Assembly: GCA_900540865.1 (NCBI GenBank)
Contig: UQHH01000008.1
Span: forward strand, 6,400-70,399
Length of the DNA: 64,000 nt
Reading direction: 5' to 3'
Source: an uncultured Oscillospiraceae bacterium
GTDB taxonomy: Bacteria; Bacillota; Clostridia; Oscillospirales; Acutalibacteraceae
Every line of letters begins with the position of its first letter. Position 1 is the stretch's first letter. Of this stretch, positions 1 through 8,162 are shown one piece after another. A program made the position numbers and the translations under genes. A model generated the notes under the pieces. It saw only the letters and a list, made by a program, of their open reading frames with translations. It searched no databases and had not been told where the DNA came from.

Positions 1-2
1 GC

Positions 3-443
3 CGGTTTGAAATTCTCGGAAAGCCCTGCGGCATCACCGTGGCGGACGATTTCGCGCACCATCCCACTGAGCTTACGGCAACGCTTACCGCCGCGATGGA
101 AATGGGCTTTGGGCGCGTGTGGGCGGTATTTCAGCCGCACACGTATTCGCGCACCGCGATGCTGCTGGACGATTTTGCAAAGGCGCTTTCCATACCGGAT
201 AAAGTCGTCATGTCGGAAATCCTTGCCGTGCGTGAGGAAAACACCTATGGCATTTATACAAAAGACCTTGCCGAAAAAATCCCCGGCAGCGTGTGGTTCA
301 ACACGTTTGAGGAAATCACCGGCTACATCTGCGAAAACGCGCAGCCCGGCGACCTTGTCCTGACGCTCGGCGGCGGCAACGTGTATATGTGCGCGGGCAT
401 GATTTTAAAGGCGCTCAACGCAAAGGAATACCACGGCCAATAA
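3..443 (+). CDS. murC: UDP-N-acetylmuramate--L-alanine ligase, C-terminal part (5' end outside window)
   Basis: The frame is open from base 3, so the gene begins upstream of the window; 146 residues remain, about the last third of a family of roughly 450. The product adds L-alanine to UDP-MurNAc in the cytoplasm, the first amino-acid step of peptidoglycan precursor synthesis. The motif DDFAHHPTE near residue 15 is the Mur-ligase C-domain signature (DDYGHHPTE in most MurC). It is followed by the FQPHTYSRT stretch and by a terminal LTLGGGN motif, both typical of MurC. A hairpin follows the stop codon directly, so the gene is probably last in its transcript. The apparent GTG at 39 is internal to the frame and not the real start. 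Confidence 0.93.
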   Translation, partial: RFEILGKPCGITVADDFAHHPTELTATLTAAMEMGFGRVWAVFQPHTYSRTAMLLDDFAKALSIPDKVVMSEILAVREENTYGIYTKDLAEKIPGSVWFNTFEEITGYICENAQPGDLVLTLGGGNVYMCAGMILKALNAKEYHGQ

Positions 444-454
444 CGAATAAAACA

Positions 455-487
455 AAGGCCTCTCCGGCTTACCCGGAGGGGTCTTTT
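455..487 (+). terminator. Rho-independent terminator of murC
   Basis: A stem made of CCTCTCCGG and CCGGAGGGG around a short loop is followed by TCTTTTT, 12 bases after the murC stop. Confidence 0.75.
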
Positions 488-506
488 TCATAATCGGATA
501 AATGCG

Positions 507-538
507 AAAACAGGGCGGAATTCTCCCGCCCTGTTTTC
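507..538 (-). terminator. Bidirectional terminator between murC and htrA
   Basis: A perfect inverted repeat, CAGGGCGG-N6 or so-CCGCCCTG, is flanked by AAAA on one side and TTTT on the other, so it can work in both directions. It lies 50 bases after the stop of the minus-strand htrA-like gene. Confidence 0.8.
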
Positions 539-589
539 TATATCAACATGTAAGAAAGAGGAAAAATGAAAAGTAATAAGCGTAATTGG

Positions 590-2365
590 TTAGAATAAGC
601 CGTTGAGGAAATCGTCCAGGCTTCCGCCGCCGTTATTGCCTCCGTTGCGGTCGGAATAGCCGTCGTTTCCATTGTTGCCGAAGCCGTTGCTGTTGTCCGT
701 GCCGGAATCCCCGCCGGACGCCGCCGGAACGCTTTCTTCAAGCGTCAGGCTCAGCTCGCCCGTCTGGCCGCTCCGGCTTACCTTGACCTTGACCGTATCG
801 CCTACCGAATGGGATTTCAGCGCCTTGTTGACCTCGTCGGTAGTGCTTACTTCCGTGCCATCAATAGACACAATCCTGTCGCCGCGCTGGAAGCCCGCGC
901 TCTCCGCGCTGGAGCCGGAGTTGACGCTCAGTACATAGACGCCCGTTTCATTGACGCCGTACATCATGGCCATCTGCTCAGACGTAATGTCGAGCAGGGA
1001 CATCCCTAAATCGATTTGGCCCCTGACATAGCCGTACTCCGTCAGGTCGTCGAGCACGTCTGTGACCTGATTGACCGGAATCGCAAAGCCCAGGCCCTCG
1101 ATTTCCGTACCGGTGGATTTTGCAACGACAAGGCCAATCAGCTCGCCCTTTGAATTGAACATGCCTCCGCCAGAGTTACCGGGATTGATGGCCGCGTTCG
1201 TCTGGAGCAGGTTCATGGAAACGCCGTCAATGGTAAGGTCGCGGTTGAGCGCGCTTACGATGCCGTCTGTGACGGTTCCGCCGAGCTGTCCGAGCGGGTT
1301 GCCGATGACAACGGCCTTTTCACCCACCTTAATGGAATCGGAGTCTCCGAATACAACCGGAGTAAGGCCGCTTTCTTCTATTTTAAGCAGAGCCACATCA
1401 AGCACTGGGGAAGCCGAGCCGATAAGCTTTGCGGTATAGCTTTTGCCGTTTTTAAGCGTGACGGTAATTTTTGACGCACCGTCTATTACATGGTTGTTTG
1501 TAACGATATAGCCGTTTTCCGATACGATAACGCCGCTGCCCGCGCCGGATTCAATATATTGCTGCGCAAAGCTGCCGGTTTTTACGACCTCGGTTGTGAT
1601 TTCGACGATGCTGTTCGCCGTTTTTTCCGCGATTTGCTCCGTCGTCATTGCGTCGCCCTGGTTCTCAGTTGTGCCGGAGGCAGTATTGATTACCTTCTGG
1701 ATAGTCAGGCCGCTTCCTGATGGCAGCACGCCGCTTTCCGTCAGGTTATCCGCAAGCCATCCGCCGCCGAATCCTACCACGCCTGCCGCGAGTACCCCGA
1801 CGGCCATCATCCCGGCAACAAAGCCACGAGTGGCCTTTTTCTTTTCCTTTTTGGGCTTTTTCTGTTTGCCGCCAGGCGCCGTATAGGGCGTTGTCATAAT
1901 GGTGCCGCCGGGCTGTGTATATGGGCTCTCGTAAGTATTATCGCAGCCCTGCTGCGTTGTACCGGCTGTATTGCCGCCGTCATAATAGCTGTATTGGTAA
2001 GATGAAGCCGTGGCCTGCTCCTGGTACTGCCCTGCCGCCGTCTGCTCTGCCTGATTTTCCGGCTCATTGTACAGGTAGCTTGTGCTGTTGTAGCTGCTGT
2101 AAATATTTTCCGGCTTTGCCTCGTCCGCACGGCCTGTATTTTCTGTGGAGGAATAGAAACCGGAGCCGCTGCCTCCGTCCGGCGTATAGAAGCTTTGCTG
2201 AGACGCGTGCCTCTGCGCTGCCTGCTCTGTTCCGGACGGCGCGGCCTGCATAGGGTCCTGCGCGTGTTCAAAATGGCTGCTGCTGTATACTTCGTGCTCG
2301 TTCGCGGGAATGCTGTTTTCGTGGTTTTCGTTTCCGCCGAAAGGCTCGTAAGGATTGTTGTTCAT
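590..2365 (-). CDS. htrA: HtrA/DegP-type membrane-anchored serine protease with PDZ domain
   Basis: Trypsin-like surface protease, 591 residues, expected to degrade or repair misfolded exported proteins outside the membrane. In order: a long low-complexity Q/S/Y/E-rich N-terminus (1-165), a Lys-rich stretch, one membrane segment (about 181-205), the protease domain and one PDZ domain (about 450-542), then a Gly/Asn-rich tail. The catalytic triad is visible as His292 (TNNHVIDG), Asp323 (LDVALLKI) and Ser398 (NPGNSGGG). The start is supported by GGAGG shortly upstream of ATG. The N-terminal cytoplasmic tail is unusually long, as in several clostridial HtrA proteins. The gene is divergent from ferritin and ends at a shared terminator. 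Identity is secure; stress regulation is inference. Confidence 0.93.
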   Translation of the reverse strand: MNNNPYEPFGGNENHENSIPANEHEVYSSSHFEHAQDPMQAAPSGTEQAAQRHASQQSFYTPDGGSGSGFYSSTENTGRADEAKPENIYSSYNSTSYLYNEPENQAEQTAAGQYQEQATASSYQYSYYDGGNTAGTTQQGCDNTYESPYTQPGGTIMTTPYTAPGGKQKKPKKEKKKATRGFVAGMMAVGVLAAGVVGFGGGWLADNLTESGVLPSGSGLTIQKVINTASGTTENQGDAMTTEQIAEKTANSIVEITTEVVKTGSFAQQYIESGAGSGVIVSENGYIVTNNHVIDGASKITVTLKNGKSYTAKLIGSASPVLDVALLKIEESGLTPVVFGDSDSIKVGEKAVVIGNPLGQLGGTVTDGIVSALNRDLTIDGVSMNLLQTNAAINPGNSGGGMFNSKGELIGLVVAKSTGTEIEGLGFAIPVNQVTDVLDDLTEYGYVRGQIDLGMSLLDITSEQMAMMYGVNETGVYVLSVNSGSSAESAGFQRGDRIVSIDGTEVSTTDEVNKALKSHSVGDTVKVKVSRSGQTGELSLTLEESVPAASGGDSGTDNSNGFGNNGNDGYSDRNGGNNGGGSLDDFLNGLF

Positions 2366-2391
2366 AAAATGACCTCCGTTCGTTTTTTAAA

Positions 2392-2412
2392 GTGCCGCTT
2401 TGAAAGCCGCAC
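2392..2412 (-). promoter_or_regulatory. Imperfect dyad in the htrA upstream region
   Basis: Two 10-base arms, GTGCCGCTTT and AAAGCCGCAC, face each other around one base with one mismatched pair. It sits about 27 bases upstream of the htrA start, so it could be an operator or a 5' UTR hairpin. Function not known. Confidence 0.35.
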
Positions 2413-2573
2413 TGAATTTTTTGCGTTTTGTTTTTGCTGTGACTATATCTTACCCATTGTTCATGTCGGAAGTTTGAAAATGAAATGAAAGATTGCTTAA
2501 CTTAATGCGAACAAATTATGAATTGAACCGAATGCTTTTCTTTTTGAACAATAGGCGCCGTTCCGACGCAAGC

Positions 2574-2602
2574 TTGTATCTTTTGTCGAAGGATGGTATA
2601 AT
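2574..2602 (+). promoter_or_regulatory. Sigma-A-type promoter for ferritin
   Basis: A TTGTAT -35 box and a perfect TATAAT -10 box are separated by exactly 17 bases, about 75 bases upstream of the ferritin start codon. Confidence 0.7.
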
Positions 2603-2675
2603 AACAACATGCCGTATAAGGGATTATCCCTCCGCGGCTGCAAAAGATAATCATGAAAGGCACGGGGTGTTCGAT

Positions 2676-3188
2676 ATGTTGAATGAAAAGGTAGCGAAGC
2701 TTTTAAACGAACAGATTACGAAGGAATTCTATTCCGCGTATCTTTATCTTGATTTTTCCGTCTATTATTCCGAGCAGAGCCTCGATGGCTTTGCAAACTG
2801 GTACAAGGTACAGGCGCAGGAAGAGCGCGACCATGCCATGCTGTTTGTCCAGTACCTGCTCAACAACGGCGAAAAGGCCGCACTTGAGACGATTGATAAG
2901 CCGCAGTTGGCGGCCGACGGGCACATGGCGCCGCTCAAGGCGGGCCTTGAGCATGAGCGGTATGTAACGAGCCTGATTCACGCCATCTACGACGCCGCCT
3001 ATGAAGTGCGCGATTTCCGCACGATGCAGTTCCTCGACTGGTTTGTCAAGGAGCAGGGCGAGGAGGAAAAGAACGCGGAAGACCTGATTAAGAAGATGGA
3101 GCTGTTCGGCAGCGACCCGAAGGGCCTATACCTGCTCGACAGCGAGCTTGCGGCACGCGTTTACACCGCGCCGTCGCTGGTTCTCTGA
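2676..3188 (+). CDS. ftn: Ferritin (iron storage, ferroxidase type)
   Basis: A 170-residue non-haem ferritin that oxidises Fe(II) and stores it inside a 24-subunit cytoplasmic shell. The four-helix fold and ferroxidase residues are recognisable: EFYSAYLYLDFS in helix A, EERDHAMLF (Glu and His ligands) in helix B, LEHERYVT in helix C and KEQGEEEKNAEDL in helix D. The frame is open for 61 codons further upstream, but ATG 2676 matches the usual ferritin N-terminus (MLNEKVAKLLNEQI), follows a GGGG-type ribosome site, and lies downstream of the promoter at 2574-2602. Length fits the family (about 165-175). In an anaerobe it probably also protects against iron-driven oxidative damage. Confidence 0.93.
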   Translation: MLNEKVAKLLNEQITKEFYSAYLYLDFSVYYSEQSLDGFANWYKVQAQEERDHAMLFVQYLLNNGEKAALETIDKPQLAADGHMAPLKAGLEHERYVTSLIHAIYDAAYEVRDFRTMQFLDWFVKEQGEEEKNAEDLIKKMELFGSDPKGLYLLDSELAARVYTAPSLVL

Positions 3189-3326
3189 TTTTACGCTCTA
3201 TAAAAAGGCGAATCAATTACCGCGCTGCTGACAGCGGAATTTTACTATCGACCGGATAAAACAAAATTTATACAATGGGAGGAAACCCAAAATAGGAACA
3301 GAAACAATTCCATTGTAAAAAACACA

Positions 3327-3470
3327 GTGAAAACCGGCGTTGGTTTTGGCAGTGTATTGGCGATTGTAATCAGCTATGGCGCCTGGAAATCAATTGGTTG
3401 GGCAATTTTCCACGGGATTTTAGGTTGGATATATGTAATTTATTATATCCTAAAGTACGGCTGGAGCTAA
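3327..3470 (+). CDS. Small two-helix membrane protein, start uncertain
   Basis: From GTG 3327 the frame encodes 47 residues dominated by two hydrophobic stretches (GVGFGSVLAIVISY and ILGWIYVIYYILKYGWS). I recall similar short KTGVGFGxxLAxxISY...GWIYVIYY proteins of unknown function in gut anaerobes, but could not check this. The frame is open upstream to 3204 without an ATG. A GGGAGG ribosome-like site at 3278-3283 is followed by no canonical start in frame at normal distance, so either a rare start or an upstream CTG is used, or the gene has lost its start. It follows ferritin by 138 bases. Confidence 0.5.
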   Translation: MKTGVGFGSVLAIVISYGAWKSIGWAIFHGILGWIYVIYYILKYGWS

Positions 3471-3559
3471 AAACCAGCTATAAAGCCTTCTTTTATGTGT
3501 TTTATTGGCAAGGTTCCAATTAAAGTATAAGGCGCTTGCATTCCTCATATGCGGCGCAT

Positions 3560-3604
3560 AAAAACCGCCCCCGGCAGGTAAAATCAGCCGGGGGCGGTTT
3601 TTTT
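3560..3604 (-). terminator. Strong bidirectional terminator downstream of the dockerin protease
   Basis: A 15-base stem (AAAACCGCCCCCGGC with its complement) around an 11-base loop, with T runs on both sides. It lies 20 bases beyond the stop of the minus-strand protease. Confidence 0.9.
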
Positions 3605-3625
3605 ATTTGTAATATTTCGTTACCG

Positions 3626-5962
3626 TTACGAAGCGATAGCGTTCTGGACGGCGAGCACGTCCGCCGTACCGATTGCGCCGTCCTTGTTAAAGTCGGCGGC
3701 AATTTTTTGCTCCGCCGAAAATGTTGTCTTGCCCGCAAGGTAGTTTTGTATCATCAGCACGTCCGCCACGCTGACGATACCGTTTTGGTTTACATCGCCC
3801 AGGATAACTGTTTTTGTGGCGGCATTGCAGTACCATGTTCCCGCCACAACGTTAGAATTGTTTGAAACCGCCGCGCAGCGCAGCTTTTTGCCGAAATCGG
3901 CGCTTGTTACCGTGTAGGAGGCATTCACCGCATTTTTAATTTGCTCCCATTTTCTGGTGCTTTCATTGTACCGCTCCCACTGGTAACGGATGCCGTAGAC
4001 TACATCCGACGGGTAGTCGTTGGAATATTTCAGGCTTGCCGCCAGCCTTTCCCCCACGGCAGGAATTCCCGTAAGCGACTGCCCTATCACGCTCACCTTC
4101 GGGTTGACTGTATAGACTGCGTCTGTACTGTCGCTGAAAGATAGATGCAGGGCAGTCGGGTAATTACGCGGCAGGCTCGACAGGAAAGAGGTCTGGAAGG
4201 TTATCGTGCTGCCGGAGAGCGTATAGTCCCGGCCCTGCAGGAGGACGCTGCCATCGTTTTTCTGGATGCCATGGAGCAGGTTGCCGTTTAAGTTGATTTC
4301 AGCGGTCTGTGCGGTGCCGCGGTAAATGCGGTTGTTCGGACTTATTTTGGAATTTCCCGTGCCGCTGGCCGTCTTTTTCAGCACCGGGCGGATGCAGAAG
4401 TTGTTTTTTATCCCGGTAGCCAGCACATCTTCCCATTTTTTCCCGAGGTACACGTAGCTTTCCCCTTCGTTGCAGGAAGCGCTGTAATATGGGCCGCTTT
4501 TTTCATAAAATACCCGTATCCGTTCTACTTCATTTGGCGTATAGCCGATAACGACCGCGTATTTTCCCGCGTTTGACGGGATAAAGTACGGCGGAGAGCT
4601 GATTTCGACTGTTTTATAGCCCTGCGCCGTTACCGGGCCGCTCGCGAGCGGCCTGTCATTATATGTAATAACAGGCAGGGTTCCGTCCGCGTTGAGCGGC
4701 TTGATATAAACATAATACCAGCAGCCCAGGGTACCTTCCGGAGAACCCGCGTAAAACATCACCTTGCTGATTTGCCCGTATTCGCCGGCAAGCTCAGAAA
4801 AATCGTAAACGTTCGCGGTATAAATCATCCGCTCTTTAACCTGCGTATATAACGCGTCGCCCTCTATCGGCATAAAATCGTGCGACAGCATTCTTTCGTC
4901 CTGGTCTGCGGGCGCCACACCCGTAATGGCGGCGGGAAAGTTCTTGTTCTCGTTGCTAAAATACTTGTCTTCATAAGAAACCCAGAAATAGCCGTCCTCC
5001 CCAAAGTCCGGCCCATAGCTGTTCTTTACAAGCCACGCGCCGTTATTTACCGGCTGGCGGCTGAACTTTTCTTTTGGGAAGTTGTCGTCCCAGCCGACAA
5101 CGGTAACGGCGTGGTTCGGTGGGATGTCCCTGGGCGGAGAAGAACCCGGCTGCTTGTCTATCTGGTAGACGTTCAGGGCATTGTAAATTTTGTTATAATG
5201 GTCGCTGCGCTGGGACATATAAAGGTCCGCGCTGACCGCGCCGAATCTTAAAATATAATCCTTGATTTTGCTGATTTCGACCTCCTCCGTGTCGGTCACA
5301 TGGATGCGGCCGCGCGCGTTCATGTTCTGCGGCCAGTTCAGGCCAAAGTCGCCCTTGTAGGGCACGTCCTCTGAAGAAACGGGCGCCTGCCAGGTGACGT
5401 TCTGTTTACTTAAAATTGGCTCGTTCCAGTTGGTCAGGTACGCGAGCGCCATCGGCATATTACCCGCGGTATCAGGGCTTTTTTCGTAATATCCTTTTCC
5501 TTCATCATTGTTCTGCCCTTTTAATTTTTCGCTTAAAACAAACCGCATATGCTGCTCCGAAAAGGTTTGCTTCCGCCCGGTCAGGCGCGTCGTTGCCGCC
5601 TCGAGGCACGCGTTCGCCGAGAACGACCAGCACACGCCTAAATTTCCCTGGTCTTTGGCAGGCGTAAGCCAGCCCCCGCCGCGCGGGTCGTAAAAGGAGA
5701 TTGCCGTCCCCACATAGCCCTCGTCGTCGATATACGACGGCGCGGCCGCCCGTGGGACGACGCCGCCGTATTTTGCGACATCCCCGTTTTTATAGTCTTC
5801 CAGGTACTGCTCGTATTCCGGCGTGTAGTTGTTTTCTGAGCCGTCAACCAAAACCGCCTCGCCGCTGCCTGTTTGTACCGCGGATACATTGGCGCACACA
5901 CCAGCCGTCCCCGTGACGAGCAGGGCCGCGGCCAGCAAAAGGCTAATCCACTTCCTCATCAT
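3626..5962 (-). CDS. Secreted papain-type (C1) cysteine protease with X2 module, Ig-like domain and C-terminal dockerin
   Basis: 778 residues from ATG 5962, chosen because GGGAG precedes it by five bases and a signal peptide (LLLAAALLVTGTAGVCA) follows at once; the frame extends 21 codons further. The C1 peptidase domain (about 90-335) has the oxyanion Gln105 and nucleophile Cys111 (QGNLGVCWSFSANA), His284 (NHAVTVVGWDDN) and Asn314 (LVKNSYGPDFGEDGYFWVSY). A beta-rich region follows, then a CBM_X2-like module (ISPNNRIYRGT ... LPRNYPTALHLSFSD), an Ig-like domain, and a complete type I dockerin (about 721-778) with two Ca-loops, GDVNQNGIVSVADVL and ADFNKDGAIGTADVL. It should dock onto a cohesin scaffold, which is not in this window. 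Substrate and role in the complex are unknown. It lies 22 bases after a dockerin gene, so they are probably one transcript. Confidence 0.92.
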   Translation of the reverse strand: MMRKWISLLLAAALLVTGTAGVCANVSAVQTGSGEAVLVDGSENNYTPEYEQYLEDYKNGDVAKYGGVVPRAAAPSYIDDEGYVGTAISFYDPRGGGWLTPAKDQGNLGVCWSFSANACLEAATTRLTGRKQTFSEQHMRFVLSEKLKGQNNDEGKGYYEKSPDTAGNMPMALAYLTNWNEPILSKQNVTWQAPVSSEDVPYKGDFGLNWPQNMNARGRIHVTDTEEVEISKIKDYILRFGAVSADLYMSQRSDHYNKIYNALNVYQIDKQPGSSPPRDIPPNHAVTVVGWDDNFPKEKFSRQPVNNGAWLVKNSYGPDFGEDGYFWVSYEDKYFSNENKNFPAAITGVAPADQDERMLSHDFMPIEGDALYTQVKERMIYTANVYDFSELAGEYGQISKVMFYAGSPEGTLGCWYYVYIKPLNADGTLPVITYNDRPLASGPVTAQGYKTVEISSPPYFIPSNAGKYAVVIGYTPNEVERIRVFYEKSGPYYSASCNEGESYVYLGKKWEDVLATGIKNNFCIRPVLKKTASGTGNSKISPNNRIYRGTAQTAEINLNGNLLHGIQKNDGSVLLQGRDYTLSGSTITFQTSFLSSLPRNYPTALHLSFSDSTDAVYTVNPKVSVIGQSLTGIPAVGERLAASLKYSNDYPSDVVYGIRYQWERYNESTRKWEQIKNAVNASYTVTSADFGKKLRCAAVSNNSNVVAGTWYCNAATKTVILGDVNQNGIVSVADVLMIQNYLAGKTTFSAEQKIAADFNKDGAIGTADVLAVQNAIAS

Positions 5963-5984
5963 TTCAACTCCCATTCTTACTATT

Positions 5985-6818
5985 TTAGATAATCTTCCCC
6001 TCATCAATAAGATCATTTCTATCAAATAAATTCAATCGGGATAAATCAAAACTTTTCAACTCTTCCACTTGACCGGCAAGATATTTCTGTATTATCAAAA
6101 CGTCTTCTGTCGTAATCGTACCTAAAGTGAAAGGTGAGACCGCCGCAACAAACAATTGTGAAGAATTCATCTTGACAACTTTTGCGAGATATTTCTGCAG
6201 GTACAGCACGTCCGCTACTTTAACGTAACCGTTTCCATCAATATCGCCCGCCACCTGATTGCTTGCGCAAAGCTTGTTATAGGCGGCGCGCAGCGCAAAG
6301 TACGCGCCCGTTACAGAATCGTCGTCCGGGGCCAAAAGCACATCCGCCGCCGTTTGCCGCGCGGCGCAGAATTCCCGCCACATCCGCTCCGGATAGTAAC
6401 GGTAAAGATAACCCTCCGTGCCGTCTTCTTCGCCTTTTACCGCATCGTATAATTCCTGCAGTGAAGAAGCGGATACTTTCAGGCCGTCGTACGCCGCTTC
6501 GAGCTTGTCATAAACGTCCTGAAGCTCCTCCACTGGACATAACTCCCATATAATCCCACTGCTTATGTTCATATATTTCCATGCGTTTTCAAGCTGGACG
6601 TTCAACTCGCCCAGGGTTTCTCCTGTATAAATCGGTACTCCCTCGTTTCCCATTGACGGAAATTTTTGCTCACCCAACATGTACAGCTCTTCCGTATTGT
6701 TCAAAAGCCGCTGCTTTATCTGCCCTTCGTCCGTGTACGCGGACGCACCAATTGCCGCCGTACCCATAAGCAGGCACAGGCATAACAGGATAGCGATTGT
6801 TCTTCTTAGTTTTTTCAT
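5985..6818 (-). CDS. Secreted dockerin-containing protein of unknown function (copy 1)
   Basis: 277 residues: signal peptide (1-27, RRTIAILLCLCLLMGTAAIGASA), a helical domain (about 28-185) that I do not recognise, rich in Leu/Glu and with Trp and Tyr, and a C-terminal dockerin-like pair. The first repeat (GDIDGNGYVKVADVLYLQKYLAK, from residue 191) is a good Ca-loop; the second (LGTITTEDVLIIQKYLAG) lacks the usual Asp ligands. A 27-residue tail ends DRNDLIDEGKII. It is nearly identical to the next gene (6997-7839) up to the first dockerin repeat and then diverges, so the two arose by tandem duplication. GGAG lies eight bases before ATG. It is probably co-transcribed with the dockerin protease 22 bases downstream. 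No catalytic motif seen. Confidence 0.85.
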   Translation of the reverse strand: MKKLRRTIAILLCLCLLMGTAAIGASAYTDEGQIKQRLLNNTEELYMLGEQKFPSMGNEGVPIYTGETLGELNVQLENAWKYMNISSGIIWELCPVEELQDVYDKLEAAYDGLKVSASSLQELYDAVKGEEDGTEGYLYRYYPERMWREFCAARQTAADVLLAPDDDSVTGAYFALRAAYNKLCASNQVAGDIDGNGYVKVADVLYLQKYLAKVVKMNSSQLFVAAVSPFTLGTITTEDVLIIQKYLAGQVEELKSFDLSRLNLFDRNDLIDEGKII

Positions 6819-6866
6819 TGGAAACGCTCCTTTTTATTTTTAAGGTGAATATTTGTCCTATTATTT

Positions 6867-6895
6867 ATTTTAACTCTTTATTTATAATATGTCAA
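6867..6895 (-). promoter_or_regulatory. Promoter of dockerin copy 1 / protease operon
   Basis: On the minus strand TTGACA and TAAAAT are 17 bases apart, about 48 bases before the start codon. The same block precedes copy 2 with TTGGTA in place of TTGACA. Confidence 0.7.
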
Positions 6896-6996
6896 TTTAA
6901 AACAGAAACAACATATTTCGCTATTTTTATGTTAATTAAATGATTACATTATAAAGCTGATTTACCACTCAGAAATCCCTGTACAGTGGATGCGCT

Positions 6997-7839
6997 TCAA
7001 ATTAACTTTCCCTCATCAATCAGCGGATTACGGTCTAGTTGGTTTATAGAACCCAATCCCCTGCTGTCAAAAAACATATCCACGCCAGCAAGATGCTTCT
7101 GCATCATAATGACATTTTCCGTTGTAATGGTTCCCGCATTATTCCTGCTGACAAAATCAGCAACAATTAGCTGGGAGGAATTCATCGTAACCATCTTTGC
7201 CAGATATTTCTGCAGGTACAGCACGTCCGCTACTTTAACGTAACCGTTTCCATCAATATCGCCCGCCACCTGATTGCTTGCGCAGAGCTTGTTGTAGGCG
7301 GCGCGCAGCGCAAAGTACGCGCCCGTCACGGAGTCGTCGTCCGGGTTTAAAAGCACATCCGCTGCCGTTTGCCGCGCGGCGCAAAATTCCCGCCACATCC
7401 GCTCTGAGTAGTAACGGGAAAGATAGCCCTCCGTGCCGTCTTCCTCCCCCTTTACCGCGTCGTATAATTCCTGCAGCGAGGAAACGGCTACTTTCAGGCC
7501 GTCGTACGCCGCTTCGAGCTTGTCATAAACGCCCTGAAGCTCCTCCACCGGACATAATTCCCATATAATCCCACTGTTTATGTTCATATATTTCCATGCG
7601 TTTTCAAGCTGGACGTTCAACTCGCCCAGGGTTTCTCCTGTATAAATCGGTACTCCCTCGTTTCCCATTGACGGAAATTTTTGCTCACCCAACATGTACA
7701 GCTCTTCCGTATTGTTCAAAAGCCGCTGCTTTATCTGCCGTTCTTCTTCGTCCGTATACGCGGACGCGCCGATTGCCGCCGTACCCATAAGCAGGCACAG
7801 GCATAACAGGATAGCGATTGTTTTTCTCAGTTTTTGCAA
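6997..7839 (-). CDS. Secreted dockerin-containing protein of unknown function (copy 2)
   Basis: 280 residues from TTG 7839. This start is preferred over GTG 7848 because it aligns exactly with the ATG of copy 1, and GGAG is eight bases upstream in both copies; GTG 7848 overlaps the ribosome site itself. Same architecture as copy 1: signal peptide, unknown helical domain, dockerin repeat GDIDGNGYVKVADVLYLQKYLAK, a weaker second repeat (AGTITTENVIMMQKHLAG), and a tail ending DRNPLIDEGKLI. It has an extra Glu-Glu after the signal peptide. Differences from copy 1 concentrate after the first dockerin repeat. The TTG start and weaker -35 box suggest lower expression than copy 1. Function unknown; attachment to a cohesin is inferred from the dockerin. 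Confidence 0.83.
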   Translation of the reverse strand: MQKLRKTIAILLCLCLLMGTAAIGASAYTDEEERQIKQRLLNNTEELYMLGEQKFPSMGNEGVPIYTGETLGELNVQLENAWKYMNINSGIIWELCPVEELQGVYDKLEAAYDGLKVAVSSLQELYDAVKGEEDGTEGYLSRYYSERMWREFCAARQTAADVLLNPDDDSVTGAYFALRAAYNKLCASNQVAGDIDGNGYVKVADVLYLQKYLAKMVTMNSSQLIVADFVSRNNAGTITTENVIMMQKHLAGVDMFFDSRGLGSINQLDRNPLIDEGKLI

Positions 7840-7889
7840 TATAAACACTCCTTTTTATTTTTTGAATTCTGATACATTCTCACATATTT

Positions 7890-7918
7890 ATTTTAACCCT
7901 TTATTTATACCATACCAA
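7890..7918 (-). promoter_or_regulatory. Promoter of dockerin copy 2
   Basis: Minus-strand TTGGTA and TAAAAT are 17 bases apart; the spacer is nearly the same as in the copy 1 promoter, so promoter and gene were duplicated together. Confidence 0.6.
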
Positions 7919-8077
7919 TTTAATTCGCATCTACATATTGTGAGGATATTTTACATTTACTTTTTATGGTTATTTTATTTTCTCTGACATTTTACTGTTT
8001 TGCTTTTATATTTGAGGGTTTTGCAGCAGCGAATTTGCAAGCTGGCGCTATTTTTAAAAAATGTGGTTTTATTTACC

Positions 8078-8146
8078 GACCATATGTTCTATTATCCCAT
8101 TGACCAGTGCGAACGAAAGTTCTATAATTGTTATAAACATTTGTTC
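8078..8146 (+). promoter_or_regulatory. SOS promoter with up to three LexA-like boxes
   Basis: TTGACC (8100-8105) and TATAAT (8123-8128) are 17 bases apart. The spacer contains GAACGAAAGTTC (8111-8122), a perfect GAAC-N4-GTTC LexA/DinR box that touches the -10. Two near matches flank it: GACCATATGTTC (8078-8089) and AAACATTTGTTC (8135-8146), each one mismatch in the conserved arms. LexA bound here would block RNA polymerase. Confidence 0.85.
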
Positions 8147-8162
8147 GATTGGAGATGCTTTT

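Noticed and set aside
2493..2675. A 61-residue N-terminal extension of ferritin
   Set aside because: It runs through a consensus promoter, has no ribosome site, and ferritins start at the MLNEKV position.
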